Below, one piece after another: positions 51,379 to 63,923 of a DNA stretch of 64,000 nt (the first letter of the stretch is position 1; each line of letters starts with the position of its first letter). Source of the DNA: CAZONU01 sp965370045 (GTDB taxonomy: Bacteria; Planctomycetota; SZUA-567; JAKLDR01); contig CBDUSI010000002.1 in the NCBI GenBank assembly GCA_965370045.1, positions 21,604 through 85,603 on the forward strand. Direction: 5' to 3'. The notes below the pieces were generated by a model, which was not told the origin of the DNA, did no database searches, and saw nothing but the letters and a program-made list of their open reading frames with translations. The position numbers were made by a program, and so were the translations under genes.

Positions 51379-54120
51379 ATGAAGGGTCGGCTGAGCATTT
51401 TGCTGGTTTTGGGGGTGCTGTTGGCTGCCTGGGGATGTCAGAAGGATGGTGGCAAGAAAGAGGGGCCGTCCAAGAAGACGGCTGCCGACGCCACCGCTGA
51501 CAATCTCCTGGCCGAGGTGGCGGCTGAGAAGCCCAAGCCCACCAAGGCTCCTCCCAAGGTGGTCAAGAAGGAGCCGCCCAAGGTCGTGAAGAAGGAACCG
51601 CCTAAGATCGTCAAGAAAGACCCTCCCAAGAAGGAGCCGCCCAAAGTCGTCAAGAAGGAGCCCGCTATCCCCAAGGTGGTGGCTCCGACCGCCGGCAAGT
51701 ACGACGCGCTCTTCACGGAGATGGCCAAGAAGGAGGGAGTTGACCCCAAGGCTGCGGCCCGGGCCGAGACGCTCTTCGCCGTGGGCAAGAAGCTCTACGA
51801 GGAGCAGCGCTACGAGGCAGCCCTGCGGCGCTTCAACCAGTCCCTGCGGATCTACCCGCGGCACCGCGCCGCCGCCCAGTACGCTGGCAAGTGCCGGGCC
51901 CTGCTCAACATCGGCCTGGATACCATGAAGAAGGCCCTGGAACAGCTGGAGAGAGAAGAGCGCGTGCGCGTTCAGGAGGCCCTGGCCAAGATCCAGAACG
52001 TGGTCGACGCCGGCAACCGCTCCCGTGCTGAGGCCACCCGCAGCCATCCCGGCGACGAGCACAAGCCCGCCGACCATGTGCTCAGCCGCAAGCGCAAGGC
52101 CGCCGAGGAGGCCATGAAGTCCTACGACCGGGCGCTGGAGATCATCCGCTGGCTGCCCTACCAGGTGGACCTCAGTTCGCTGCGCCGCCGGGTGAAGGCT
52201 GCCAAGAGCGAGACCCGGGAGATCCTCAAGAGCATTGACGACCACCTGGCCGCTTACCGTCGCGAGAAGGCCGAGAAGGAGCGCCTAGCCGGCCGGGCCC
52301 GCGAGGAGATTTTCTTCTACCGCAAGCTCAGGGCCATGCTCGACCGCGCCCGCTTTGACTACAAGCGCGGCAAGTTCGAGGAGGCCGAGGCCATCTGCGA
52401 CCAGGTTCTGCGCCTGGCGCCCAAGAACGGCGACGCGGTGGCCCTGCGGGCCAAGAGCCGCGAGAAGAAGCACCGCACCCGCGAGAAGGAGACCTACGAG
52501 AGCTACCAGATCGAGTTCCGCAGCGCCATGCAACTGGTGGAGGACGCCACCGTTCCTCACTCCAAGGTGCTGGTTTACCCCGACAACTGGCAGAAGGTGA
52601 TGCTGCGCACCGAGCAGCTGGGCATGTCCAGCGACGCCGAGCCGCCGTGGATGAACGACATCCGCCGGAAGCTCGAGAAGAAGGTCAACTTCGAGTTCGT
52701 GCAGGCCCCGCTCAACGAGGCCATCACCTTCCTGCAGCAGGTGAGTGACGTCAACATGATCATCGACCCGGCCGCCAAGGCCGGGGGCGAGAAGCCCATC
52801 ACCCTGAAGATGACCCAGGCCAGCCTGAAACTGGCCCTGGACTGGATCCTCAAGCTGGCGGGTCTGGACTACGAACTCCGCGACAACGCGGTGTTCATCT
52901 CCACGCCGAACAACCTGAAGCCCGAAACCAAGATGCTCATCTACGATATCCAAGACCTCATTCTCCAGATCCCGGACTTCCCGGGCCCGGAGATGGACCT
53001 GATGGCCGCTGGTGCCGGCGGGCTGCTGGCCCCGCCGCCGCCGCCGGCGCCGCAGACCACTGCGACGACCATCGTGGAGATGATCAGGCGGCGCATTCGC
53101 CCGGAGACTTGGGCTCCCAACATGGGCACCAGCATCGAGGAGCGCAGCGGCAAGCTGGTGGTGGTCCAACGGTCCGAGGTGCATCGCATGATCTCCAGCC
53201 TGCTGGCCGACCTGCGCAGCACCCAGAAGGTGCTGGTGGTGGTCGAGGGGCGTCTGCTGACCATCCGCGAGGGGCTCTTCGAGGACATCGGCGTGAACTG
53301 GGGGACCCAGCCGGCCTTTGCCGCCGGCGCGCGGAACGACCGCGGCCTGACCACCGAGAGCGGCTCCCTGAACACCATCGGGTCGATCATCAACAACAAC
53401 CTCCAGTTCTCGCCGGACCGCACCACGTTGCGGACGGGTCATCCCCAGCTCAACACCGGCGCTCCCAGGGGCGGCCTGAGCGCGGAGTTCAACTTCCTGT
53501 CCAACCTGGAGCTCAAAGCCGTGCTCCACGCCCTGCGCATCAAGGAGAACGGCGCGGTGCTGCAGGCGCCCAAGCTCCTGGTCCACAACGGGCAGCGGGC
53601 CTACATGTGGGTCGGCACCCAGCGGTCCTACGTCAGCGGCTGGGGAGCCGCCGGCGACGACGCCACCCCCACGGTCAACCAGCTCCTGACCGGCGTGGTC
53701 TTCGACGTCAGACCCATCGTCAGCGCCAACCGCCGCTACATCACCCTGGAGCTGCGTCCCACCTTCACCAACCTCGTTGACATGGGTACCAGCAGCTCCA
53801 CGACCCCGGTCGATGACGACGACGACGACGACGACGACGACACCACCACCCTGGTGACCCTCAGGACGGAGTTGCCCGACGTGCAGGTCACCCGGGTGCG
53901 AACCTCGGTGACCATCCCGGACGGCGGCATCATCCTGACCGGTGGCCGGATGCGCGACGTGCAGTTCGAGACCGAGGCGGGCGTGCCCTTCTTGAAAGAC
54001 ATCCCGTTCCTGGGGCGGCTGTTCCGCTGGAACCGCAAGGACAACGAACGCGAGAACATGGCGATACTGGTTACGGCCCGCACGCTGCTCTTCGAAGAAG
54101 AAGAGCGCAAGCAGTTCTAG
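51379..54120 (+). CDS. Secretin-like lipoprotein 1 with KP repeats, TPR and poly-Asp
   Basis: 913 aa from ATG 51379 (AAAGGAG upstream). The leader ends LLAAWGC, a lipobox. Next are repeats of PPKVVKKE (about 50-100), TPR-like helices (about 130-350), an STN-type region (VNFEFVQAPLNEAITFLQQVS, ITLKMTQASLKLALDWIL), an N-domain (VVVQRSEVHRMISSLLADLR) and a secretin core (ENGAVLQAPKLLVHNGQRAY, YITLELRPTF, VTIPDGGIILTGG, VPFLKDIPFLGRLF). Ten Asp in a row (53812-53841) interrupt the core. Secretins form large outer-membrane rings. The Lys/Pro segment resembles periplasm-spanning linkers. The neighbour gene is a paralogue. Confidence 0.88.
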   Translation: MKGRLSILLVLGVLLAAWGCQKDGGKKEGPSKKTAADATADNLLAEVAAEKPKPTKAPPKVVKKEPPKVVKKEPPKIVKKDPPKKEPPKVVKKEPAIPKVVAPTAGKYDALFTEMAKKEGVDPKAAARAETLFAVGKKLYEEQRYEAALRRFNQSLRIYPRHRAAAQYAGKCRALLNIGLDTMKKALEQLEREERVRVQEALAKIQNVVDAGNRSRAEATRSHPGDEHKPADHVLSRKRKAAEEAMKSYDRALEIIRWLPYQVDLSSLRRRVKAAKSETREILKSIDDHLAAYRREKAEKERLAGRAREEIFFYRKLRAMLDRARFDYKRGKFEEAEAICDQVLRLAPKNGDAVALRAKSREKKHRTREKETYESYQIEFRSAMQLVEDATVPHSKVLVYPDNWQKVMLRTEQLGMSSDAEPPWMNDIRRKLEKKVNFEFVQAPLNEAITFLQQVSDVNMIIDPAAKAGGEKPITLKMTQASLKLALDWILKLAGLDYELRDNAVFISTPNNLKPETKMLIYDIQDLILQIPDFPGPEMDLMAAGAGGLLAPPPPPAPQTTATTIVEMIRRRIRPETWAPNMGTSIEERSGKLVVVQRSEVHRMISSLLADLRSTQKVLVVVEGRLLTIREGLFEDIGVNWGTQPAFAAGARNDRGLTTESGSLNTIGSIINNNLQFSPDRTTLRTGHPQLNTGAPRGGLSAEFNFLSNLELKAVLHALRIKENGAVLQAPKLLVHNGQRAYMWVGTQRSYVSGWGAAGDDATPTVNQLLTGVVFDVRPIVSANRRYITLELRPTFTNLVDMGTSSSTTPVDDDDDDDDDDTTTLVTLRTELPDVQVTRVRTSVTIPDGGIILTGGRMRDVQFETEAGVPFLKDIPFLGRLFRWNRKDNERENMAILVTARTLLFEEEERKQF
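53812..53841 (+). repeat. Poly-Asp codon run (10 residues) in secretin 1
   Basis: GAT followed by nine GAC codons, a trinucleotide microsatellite. Length changes would stay in frame. Confidence 0.9.
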
Positions 54121-54139
54121 GCGGCGAGGAGGAAATTCG

Positions 54140-56749
<2,610 letters not shown>

Positions 56750-56763
56750 CCGCTGAGGTACCG

Positions 56764-56781
56764 GCCCCCCGGCGGGGGGGC
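56764..56781 (+). other. GC hairpin between secretin 2 and the large TPR gene
   Basis: CCCCCC and GGGGGG (56765-56780) enclose a short GGC loop. No T-run follows, so it is more likely an RNA-stability or attenuation structure than a terminator. Confidence 0.4.
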
Positions 56782-56847
56782 AGCTTGTGAGGCGAGCCGG
56801 CCGGCGCCCCCACGCGGGCGCTGGTCGGAAGAACAAGGGGGTAGAAG

Positions 56848-59800
56848 ATGACAGCCAGGAAAGCTGCGGCTCTCGCCGCGGTTCTGGCCGGGGTGCTGTG
56901 TACCGCAACCTCGGTTCGGGCCGCCACCAACTACGAGTACACCAAGGGGCTTGTCGACCATTCGCTCCGCTTCCACGACCTCGCGGAGCGTTTCCTCAAG
57001 AAACTGGAAAGCGGGCGCAATCCCGGAGACAAGGCCGAGGCCATGCTGGGCATGGCCTACCTCTGCAAGGGCCAGGCCGACATCATGCCGCGCCGGGGGG
57101 CCAAGGGCCCGGACGGCAAGAGCCCGCCGCAGAGGCGGCGCGACAAGTACAACGAGGGCCTGGCCTTTATCGAGAAGTACACCCGGGCCGCGCCCAAAGG
57201 ATACCGCCTCAACGGCGAGGCCCTCGGCCTGAAGTCGGCCATTCAGGAGGAACTGACCAGGGTCTACAAGGATCTGATGGCGAGCCTTACCAAGGACGAT
57301 CCCGAGTGGGTCGAGCTGAATAAGAGACAGATGAAAATCCGCCTGCAGGCGGTGGAGAACCTGCGCAAGGGCATGCTCGACGCCGAGAGGGCCTACGCCG
57401 CGGGCCTGAGGGCCTGGCGCGACCCCGCCGCGGGCAACCAGCCCGGCGCCAAGGCCAAGAAGGATAAGCTCTACGGGGCCTACGTGCTCGCCTCCCAGAA
57501 ATACTTCCGCGCGCTGGTCAAGAGCGCCGACAGCCTGAATAGGGACAGCAGCGAGCAGAAGGCCATGGGCGAGAAGATCGTCAATGTGGTCAAGGCCTGG
57601 ATCAAGCATCAGGACGACAAGACGTACGACCCCCCGCCCGAGGGCGTGCAGATGATCAACAACTACTTCATAGCCCGCGGCTACGTCTTCGCCGGCAAGG
57701 TCGACAAGGCCGTCGAGGAGGGCTTCAACAAGATACTGGAGATCGACCCCGAGCTCTTCCCCAAGGCCAACCAGCCCTGGGCCTGGAGCGTGCGCCTGAC
57801 CTCCATGATGTTCATGGCCATGGCCCTTTTCGACAAGGCTGAGAAGACCAAGGTCCACGAGGACTACCAAGCCGCCCTACAGGCCATCAGCTTCGAGTTC
57901 GGGACCCACGCCTCCGGCACCGTGCTGGGCATCCGCGCGGTGATCCTCAAGGGCCGGGTGCTCGGCAGGCTCAAGGAGCACACCCAGGCCATCAGTGAGC
58001 TGAAGGGCGCCCTGGACAAGATCAAGGCCCTGATCGCCCGCAGGGGTCGGGATGCGGTATACGCCGGCGACCTCCGCTGGCGGGCGCTGCAGGCCATGAG
58101 CGACGTGGTGCTGGGGCTCCTGCAGCAGGGCAAGACCATCGACGTCTCCCCCGAAGTGCTCATCGAGGCCGGCAGGAGCTGCTACCGGCAGACGAATTAC
58201 GAGGCCGCGGTGGGCTGCTTCCGGCAGGCCATCAACGCCTCGATGAAGCTGCCCTACAAGGAGCGCGCCCTCCCCAGGGGTGAGCCGCTGGCCTGGTACT
58301 TCATGGGCATCGCCTACTTCAGGATGAAAAATCACCTGGAGGCCCAGCTGGCCTACGAGGGCGCCCTGGACAATTTCCTGGGGCAGAACATACCCAAGGA
58401 GTTCCGGGAGGACCCCAAGAACAAGAAGCTCCTCAAGGAGATCAGGGACGACGTCCTCAAGAGGTGCGTCGGGAACGGGCGCATCGCCGCCACTCTCGAG
58501 CGGGGCCTGAACCCCTCCAAGTTCAACAAGGACCGTTTTCTCGAGTGGATCAAGTGGGGAGTCAAGCTCGATCCCTCTATGGCGAAGGACCTTCCCTACT
58601 ACATGGCCGTGGCCATCAAGGGCGAGGCCGACGGCATGGCCCGCAAGGCCTCGCCGCTGGAGAGCGACGGCCAGAAGCAGCTCGCGCGGGCCGTGCGCAA
58701 GGAGGCCCTGAATCTCTACGAGAAGGCCAAGCTCCACACGGACGGCGAGGGCAAGCCCGGGGGCTTCCGGGCACTGCCCAAGTCCTCGACCTGGTACGAG
58801 GAAGGCGTTTACCTCATCGGGGTCTGCAACTACCAGGCGATGGGTGTGCTGGGCTACAAGGGCCGGAGCAAGGCCGAGAGGGACAAGGCCGTGGACCTGG
58901 CCAAGCGGGCGCTGGGGCAGTTCGACGCCTACGAGAAGTGGATCGCCGACAATCCGCCGCGGGTCCGCATCGACGACGCCCGGCAGCGCGCGGTGCAGCT
59001 CAGGGTCATTCGCGACCGGCGCAAGAGCCACAAGAACGCCATCTCCCTCTACCGGCCCTTCATCTACTTTGACCTGGAGGAGTACCAGAAGGCCCTGGAC
59101 TCCGCCGAGGGGCTCCGCACGCGCCGCGACCTGGAGTCCGGCCAGAAGCGCAGCCTGCACCGCATCCTCTTCAAGTGCTACGCCGAGATCGCCACCAAGC
59201 AGACGGACCTCACCAAGCTGGAAAGCTTTCTGAAAAAAGGCGAGGTCGAGGCCGAGTGGTTCAACAAAGAGGCCGAGCGCGCCGAGACGGTCGAGGACAA
59301 GGCCTCCCTGCGCAACAGCTTCGACTTCTACCTCAACCGCCTGGCCACTGCCTACGGGGACGCCGTTAAGATCGCCATCAGGCAGGGCAAGGGCGAGACC
59401 CTGGGCAAGGCCTTCCAGCGCCGCCGCGGTGAGCTGATCAACCAGTTGCTGAAGAATCCCAAGTACCAGACCATCGACGGCCTGGGGCTGGTGGCCAAGC
59501 TGTTCATCGAGCTCAAGGACTATGACGAGGCCCGCAAGGCCTACGACAAGATGATCGAGAAGTTCGACCCCGACAACGACCGCATGGGCATGGCCGACGA
59601 CAAGCTGGTCAAGGTCGAGGATCTCAAGTTGCGCAGAGCGCTGGAGAACACCAAAAGGATAGTCGAGGGCGGCCGCCGGGCAATGACCAACGCCCGCCGC
59701 CGGCTGGACGCCATCGACGCCTTCGTCCACGGCCGCAAGGCCGACCCCAAGACCAGGAAGCCCGCGGTGGCCAAGGACTACGACAAGGCCGTGCGCAGCA

Positions 59801-60774
59801 TCGAGGCCTTCCTGCGCGACATCCCCGGCTACGACAGCGAGAAGGGCGGCAAGCCCGGCCCGGCGCGCACGGGCATCGAGGATCTCAAGAAGGAGCTGCT
59901 CTTCCGGCTCAAGCTGCTGCGGGCCGCCAACGGCAGGACCACCTGCTACGTGGAGCTGGGCCTGAAGCTGCTGGCCGAGAACGAGAAGGACGAGGCCAAG
60001 AAGGCCTTCGAGCAGGGGCTTGGGAGCGCCAAGGACGCTCTCAAGTACTGGCCCAAGGACGCCGACGTCCGCTACAACCAGGCGATCTGCCAGCTTCACG
60101 CCGCCGGCGGGAACAAGGACATGCTCAAGGATGCCAAGGCGGGCTTCGACAACCTGCGCGTCGGCAGCGTCTACAACGGCGAGACCTACTGGAAGGCCGT
60201 CCAGGGCGCGGTGCGGGCGCGCATCGAGCTCGCCGAGTTCGACGCGGCTCGCACTATCCTGGCCAGGCTGCTGCTGACCGCCGAGGATGATGTCAAGAAG
60301 GGCTGGCCGGAAGTGCTCGAGTACGTCAAAACCGTGGCCAAGAAGAAGAACATGAAGATCGAGGACTTCCTGGGCAAGAAAGTGGACATCAAGCGCTTCG
60401 ACTACCGGCCGCGCAGCGAGTTGGAGCGGCTCGTGGAACTCAAGAAGGCCCTGGTGCTGCCCGGCTACGTCACCAACGGCAAGATCACTGAGGAGATCCA
60501 GAAACTGCGGGTCAGCCTGCTCGAAGAGATGGTGGAGATGGAGAAGGCCCGCAAGTTCCGGGGCAAGATCGACGATCCCCTGGACATCGCCGAGAAGATC
60601 TCCACCGGCAGGATCACCAGCCTCAAGAACATGGGCGGCAAGTCCCGCGGGGTGGAGAACGACAAGCACCAGCCTAAGCTGATCAAGGGCGCCGGGAAGA
60701 AGGGCGCCGATGCCGGCCGGGCGGTGCCGGCGAGAGCGCACCTGGCGGCCCGTCTACTGGGAGGGACCTGCTGA
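56848..60774 (+). CDS. Large secreted TPR protein (1308 aa)
   Basis: An N-terminal signal peptide (AAVLAGVLCTATSVRAA) is followed by helical repeats over nearly the whole length, e.g. NNYFIARGYVFAGKVDKAVEEGFNKIL, AWYFMGIAYFRMKNHLEAQLAYEGAL and LGLVAKLFIELKDYDEARKAYDKMI. No catalytic motif is visible. The composition is rich in Lys, Asp and Glu. It should be a periplasmic scaffold, possibly linking the secretins with the ExbBD motor. Its stop overlaps the next TPR gene by one base (TGATG), so the two are co-translated. Confidence 0.85.
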   Translation: MTARKAAALAAVLAGVLCTATSVRAATNYEYTKGLVDHSLRFHDLAERFLKKLESGRNPGDKAEAMLGMAYLCKGQADIMPRRGAKGPDGKSPPQRRRDKYNEGLAFIEKYTRAAPKGYRLNGEALGLKSAIQEELTRVYKDLMASLTKDDPEWVELNKRQMKIRLQAVENLRKGMLDAERAYAAGLRAWRDPAAGNQPGAKAKKDKLYGAYVLASQKYFRALVKSADSLNRDSSEQKAMGEKIVNVVKAWIKHQDDKTYDPPPEGVQMINNYFIARGYVFAGKVDKAVEEGFNKILEIDPELFPKANQPWAWSVRLTSMMFMAMALFDKAEKTKVHEDYQAALQAISFEFGTHASGTVLGIRAVILKGRVLGRLKEHTQAISELKGALDKIKALIARRGRDAVYAGDLRWRALQAMSDVVLGLLQQGKTIDVSPEVLIEAGRSCYRQTNYEAAVGCFRQAINASMKLPYKERALPRGEPLAWYFMGIAYFRMKNHLEAQLAYEGALDNFLGQNIPKEFREDPKNKKLLKEIRDDVLKRCVGNGRIAATLERGLNPSKFNKDRFLEWIKWGVKLDPSMAKDLPYYMAVAIKGEADGMARKASPLESDGQKQLARAVRKEALNLYEKAKLHTDGEGKPGGFRALPKSSTWYEEGVYLIGVCNYQAMGVLGYKGRSKAERDKAVDLAKRALGQFDAYEKWIADNPPRVRIDDARQRAVQLRVIRDRRKSHKNAISLYRPFIYFDLEEYQKALDSAEGLRTRRDLESGQKRSLHRILFKCYAEIATKQTDLTKLESFLKKGEVEAEWFNKEAERAETVEDKASLRNSFDFYLNRLATAYGDAVKIAIRQGKGETLGKAFQRRRGELINQLLKNPKYQTIDGLGLVAKLFIELKDYDEARKAYDKMIEKFDPDNDRMGMADDKLVKVEDLKLRRALENTKRIVEGGRRAMTNARRRLDAIDAFVHGRKADPKTRKPAVAKDYDKAVRSIEAFLRDIPGYDSEKGGKPGPARTGIEDLKKELLFRLKLLRAANGRTTCYVELGLKLLAENEKDEAKKAFEQGLGSAKDALKYWPKDADVRYNQAICQLHAAGGNKDMLKDAKAGFDNLRVGSVYNGETYWKAVQGAVRARIELAEFDAARTILARLLLTAEDDVKKGWPEVLEYVKTVAKKKNMKIEDFLGKKVDIKRFDYRPRSELERLVELKKALVLPGYVTNGKITEEIQKLRVSLLEEMVEMEKARKFRGKIDDPLDIAEKISTGRITSLKNMGGKSRGVENDKHQPKLIKGAGKKGADAGRAVPARAHLAARLLGGTC

Positions 60775-61958
60775 TGGTCGGCCGAGCCTTGAAGTTGACC
60801 CTTGCGGGCCTGGCCCTTCTGGCTCTGGCGCCCGGCGCGGCGCTGGCCGGGGTCGCCGTGCAGGAGTTCAACGACTCCATCTACCGCACCGACGGCAACT
60901 CCGACAATAACGTGAAGATACTGGAGGACAGCTGGAAGGGCGTCAAGATCAAGCCGCGGGCCGGCCCCGCGATCCCCGCAGCGGAGTTCGACGTCAGCAG
61001 CGTCAGCGGTGTCGATTACGGCAACCGGGTGGCCGAGTATGGCAGCGCCATGGAAGCCAAGCGCTCGGACCTGGCCAAGGCCGCGAAGCTGTTCCTCAGG
61101 GGCTTGCGCAAGACCAGGGACAAGAACCAGCACCAGTACTTCCTGGCCGGCTTGGTCGAGTGCTACGAGGGCCAGAACAATCCCGTCGAGATGCGCAAGT
61201 ACATTCGCAAGATGGCGGCCATGAAGCCGGCGCCCCGGCTGATCTACGACGTCTATCTCAAGCTGGGCCGGAGCTACCTGGTGGCCCGGGATTACGCCGC
61301 TGCGGAAAAGGCTTACGGAGAGGCCGAGGTCTTCTTCGCGGCGCTCGAGAAGAAGGCCATGCGGATAACCAAGCCGGGGGTGCGCAAGAAGGTCACCCTC
61401 TATCGGCTGTGGGCCAAGTACTGGAAAATATACAGCTTGGAGAAGCAGGGCAAGTCCAAGATCGAAGGCCGGAAGGGCGCGGCGCGGGCCTACAACCTCT
61501 TCACCTCTGAGGCCACTGGCCACACGCGCCTGGTAGGCTTGGCGCGCATCGGCATGGCCCGCTGCGACTCGGTGATCGGCAAGCACGACGCGGCCGTCAA
61601 GGTCCTGGAGAAGATCAGGGACGACCTGAGAGCGGCCGCGAAGAGTGACCGGACCGCGATCCAGGTTCTGCCCGCGGCCTACGTGGCCCTGGGGGATGTC
61701 AGTTTTAATAGACTTGACTACCGCAAGGCTCGTTGGTATTACTTGAAGGTGATCGTGCGGTACTCTGCGGACCGCGCGGCCCTGGCTCGGGCCCATTTCC
61801 AGGCCGCGCAGTGTTACGAGAAGCTTGGCGCCAGCCCGACCCGGGAGCGCGAGGCAATCCGCAGGGCTCTGCGGCACTACAAGATCGTGAAGAACGAGTT
61901 TCGGGACTGCCTGGAGTACGCGCAGGCCAGGGAAAGGTTGAGCAAACTGGAATCGTGA
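60774..61958 (+). CDS. Secreted TPR protein (394 aa)
   Basis: A signal peptide (LTLAGLALLALAPGAALAG) is followed by a short beta stretch containing DGNSDNNVKILEDSWKGVKI and then TPR helices (about 95-390, e.g. LIYDVYLKLGRSYLVARDYAAAEKAYGEA and VALGDVSFNRLDYRKARWYYLKVI). In other envelope systems YbgF/CpoB-like TPR proteins accompany Tol/ExbBD motors, and this might play a comparable part. No closer identity is visible. ATG overlaps the preceding stop. Confidence 0.82.
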   Translation: MVGRALKLTLAGLALLALAPGAALAGVAVQEFNDSIYRTDGNSDNNVKILEDSWKGVKIKPRAGPAIPAAEFDVSSVSGVDYGNRVAEYGSAMEAKRSDLAKAAKLFLRGLRKTRDKNQHQYFLAGLVECYEGQNNPVEMRKYIRKMAAMKPAPRLIYDVYLKLGRSYLVARDYAAAEKAYGEAEVFFAALEKKAMRITKPGVRKKVTLYRLWAKYWKIYSLEKQGKSKIEGRKGAARAYNLFTSEATGHTRLVGLARIGMARCDSVIGKHDAAVKVLEKIRDDLRAAAKSDRTAIQVLPAAYVALGDVSFNRLDYRKARWYYLKVIVRYSADRAALARAHFQAAQCYEKLGASPTREREAIRRALRHYKIVKNEFRDCLEYAQARERLSKLES

Positions 61959-62032
61959 CCGGGGGGAGGGGCGAAGGCAAGGCCCGTCCGGGGCTCCGGT
62001 TACGGACAACGGGGAGGAAGGGAGAAAACAAG

Positions 62033-62851
62033 ATGGCTGCTGACCTGAGGAAAAAGATCAGTCTGCTCGTTGCGGGCGCGCTGGTCCTGGGGGTGCTGGC
62101 CGTGCCGGTGTTGACCTGGGCGGGCGAGGCCGGCGGGGCCGAGCCGGCACCCACGGTGCCGGCCCCGACGGCCACGCCGGCGCCGGCGCCGGACACCGAC
62201 TCCAGTTCCGGTTCCAGCTCCGGTTCTAAGGGAGACTGGGGCTGGTGGGAAGTCATCATTTCGATGGGCGCCACCGGTATCGTCATCGTGCTGCTCTCGG
62301 TGGCGGGCATGGCGCTGATCATCGACTTCATGGTCAACATCCGCCGCGACAAGCTGGTCCCTCAGGACATCGTCTCCGAGCTCGAGCAGCTGTTCGAGCA
62401 GGAGCAGTACGAGCAGGCCATGGAGCTCTGCGACGCGGAGGACTGCTTCTTCACGCGCATCTGCGGGGCGGGCCTGGCCAAGCTGGGCGCCGGATACGAG
62501 CGCATGACCGAGGCCGTGCAGGAGGCCGGTGAGGAAGAGATCACCGCCCTCAACCAGAAGATCGGCTACCTGTCGCTGATCGGCACGGTGGCCCCCATGC
62601 TGGGCCTGATGGGCACGGTTGTCGGCATGATCGAGGCCTTCAGCACCATCGCCCGCCAGGCCGGCGCGGCCAACCCCGCGGACCTGGCCGGGGGCATCAG
62701 CAAGGCGCTGATCACCACCCTGATGGGTTTGATGGTGGCCATCCCCGTGCTGAGCGCCTACACCTTCTTCCGGAACCGCGTCACCCGGGTCATGCTGGAG
62801 GTCGGGGTCATCACTGGCGACCTCCTGGACCGCTTCAGGCCGGTGCAGTAG
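62033..62851 (+). CDS. exbB: MotA/TolQ/ExbB proton channel family protein
   Basis: 272 aa from ATG 62033 (GGAG upstream). An N-terminal signal-like helix and a Pro/Ser-rich stretch (PAPTATPAPAPDTDSSSG) precede the ExbB body with three membrane helices: IVIVLLSVAGMALIIDFMV, LSLIGTVAPMLGLMGTVVGM and ALITTLMGLMVAIPVLSAYT. The GTVxGMIxAF signature of helix 2 is present. With ExbD it turns proton flow into movement of a periplasmic partner. No tonB gene is nearby, so the TPR or Pro-rich proteins of this locus are candidate partners. Confidence 0.93.
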   Translation: MAADLRKKISLLVAGALVLGVLAVPVLTWAGEAGGAEPAPTVPAPTATPAPAPDTDSSSGSSSGSKGDWGWWEVIISMGATGIVIVLLSVAGMALIIDFMVNIRRDKLVPQDIVSELEQLFEQEQYEQAMELCDAEDCFFTRICGAGLAKLGAGYERMTEAVQEAGEEEITALNQKIGYLSLIGTVAPMLGLMGTVVGMIEAFSTIARQAGAANPADLAGGISKALITTLMGLMVAIPVLSAYTFFRNRVTRVMLEVGVITGDLLDRFRPVQ

Positions 62852-62888
62852 GCCGCGGGCCGGGCGAGTCGCCCGCTAGGAGCGGAAC

Positions 62889-63335
62889 ATGAAGATAAAA
62901 ACCAAGGGCGAACAACTGCCCGAAGCCAAGATGCAGATGACGTCGATGATCGACATCGTCTTCCTGCTCATCATCTTCTTCATGTGCGTCACGGAAATGA
63001 ACAAGCTGGAGATCGAGGCGGTCACCCTGCCCGAGGCCATGAAGGCCCGGGACGACAAGGATCCGCCGCCGGACCGCATCATCGTCAACATCACCCGCGA
63101 GGGTGTCTACCGGCTGAGGTCCAGAACCTACAGCAAGGAAGAGCTCAAGAACTTCCTGGTCAGCCTCTCGGCCGAGAAGAGGGACGCGGACGGGCTGAGC
63201 ACTCTGGCCGTCAAGATCCGTTGCGACGCGGCCGCTCCGTACAAGTACGTCCAGCGGGTGATGATGAGTTGCATGGACGCCAGGATCTGGCAGGTCTCCT
63301 TCGGCGTGGCCCAGAAGCAGAAGCCCAAGGACTAG
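62889..63335 (+). CDS. exbD: ExbD/TolR family protein 1
   Basis: 148 aa. One N-terminal helix with the proton-carrying Asp in MTSMIDIVFLLIIFFM is followed by a periplasmic domain (IIVNITREGVYRLRSRTYS) of the usual ExbD/TolR size. It pairs with the ExbB upstream, and a second ExbD follows 40 bases later. Its ribosome site is AGGAGCG before the ATG. Confidence 0.93.
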   Translation: MKIKTKGEQLPEAKMQMTSMIDIVFLLIIFFMCVTEMNKLEIEAVTLPEAMKARDDKDPPPDRIIVNITREGVYRLRSRTYSKEELKNFLVSLSAEKRDADGLSTLAVKIRCDAAAPYKYVQRVMMSCMDARIWQVSFGVAQKQKPKD

Positions 63336-63375
63336 GCGTCGGAGCCCTGAGGGGCGCAGTTGGGAGGGCACATAG

Positions 63376-63870
63376 ATGGGATTCGGCAGCTCGAAGATGC
63401 TCAAGGAAATGACGGCCGAGGAGGAATGGTCTATCCCCACCGCGATGATCGACGTGGTCTTCCTGCTGCTCATCTTCTTCATGCTCGCCAGCAAGTTCCG
63501 TGTGATGGAGCAGCGTCTGGACGCCTTCCTCCCCAAGGACAAGGGGCCGCAGAACATTCAGACCACGGTGCGCCAACTCGACGAGATCGTCATCCACGTG
63601 ACCGCTGAAAAGCAGGGCGGTTTGCGCACCCCCCAGTACCGCATCAAGGGGTTCAGCACCGCAGACCCCAATGTGCTCACCGCCAAGCTCAAGCAGCTCA
63701 AGTCGGTGTCGGACATGCCGGTGGTCATCGACGGCCGGCCGCTGTGCCCCTTCCGGCACGTGATGGCCGCCCTGGACGCCTGCGCCCGTGCGGGGCTCAC
63801 CAAGGTGGAGTTCCGGCCGCCGCCGGCCGCCGACGGGGGCGGGGACGACGCCCACTACAAGCAGCTCTAG
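63376..63870 (+). CDS. ExbD/TolR family protein 2
   Basis: 164 aa. The helix AMIDVVFLLLIFFMLASKF has the Asp in the same place as ExbD 1, but the periplasmic domain differs (VHVTAEKQGGLRTPQYRIKGF). Two different ExbD with one ExbB suggests a heterodimeric 5:2 motor plug in which each ExbD contacts a different partner. It is the last gene before a strong terminator. Confidence 0.93.
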   Translation: MGFGSSKMLKEMTAEEEWSIPTAMIDVVFLLLIFFMLASKFRVMEQRLDAFLPKDKGPQNIQTTVRQLDEIVIHVTAEKQGGLRTPQYRIKGFSTADPNVLTAKLKQLKSVSDMPVVIDGRPLCPFRHVMAALDACARAGLTKVEFRPPPAADGGGDDAHYKQL

Positions 63871-63893
63871 CCTCTCCGAAAGCTAGAAGAACA

Positions 63894-63923
63894 ACCGCCC
63901 GCCGACTCCCGGCGGGCGGTTTT
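63894..63923 (+). terminator. Strong intrinsic terminator of the secretin-ExbBD locus
   Basis: An 11-base perfect stem (63894-63904 with 63910-63920), 5-base loop, followed by TTTT. It ends the plus-strand locus. Confidence 0.9.

Noticed and set aside
53812..53841. Poly-Asp run considered as a phase-variation switch
   Set aside because: It is a trinucleotide repeat, so slippage keeps the frame.
57877..60741. A 954-codon minus-strand frame opposite the large TPR gene
   Set aside because: Composition is Leu/Val/Gly/Asp-rich without motifs; the plus-strand gene has a signal peptide, TPRs and operon context.
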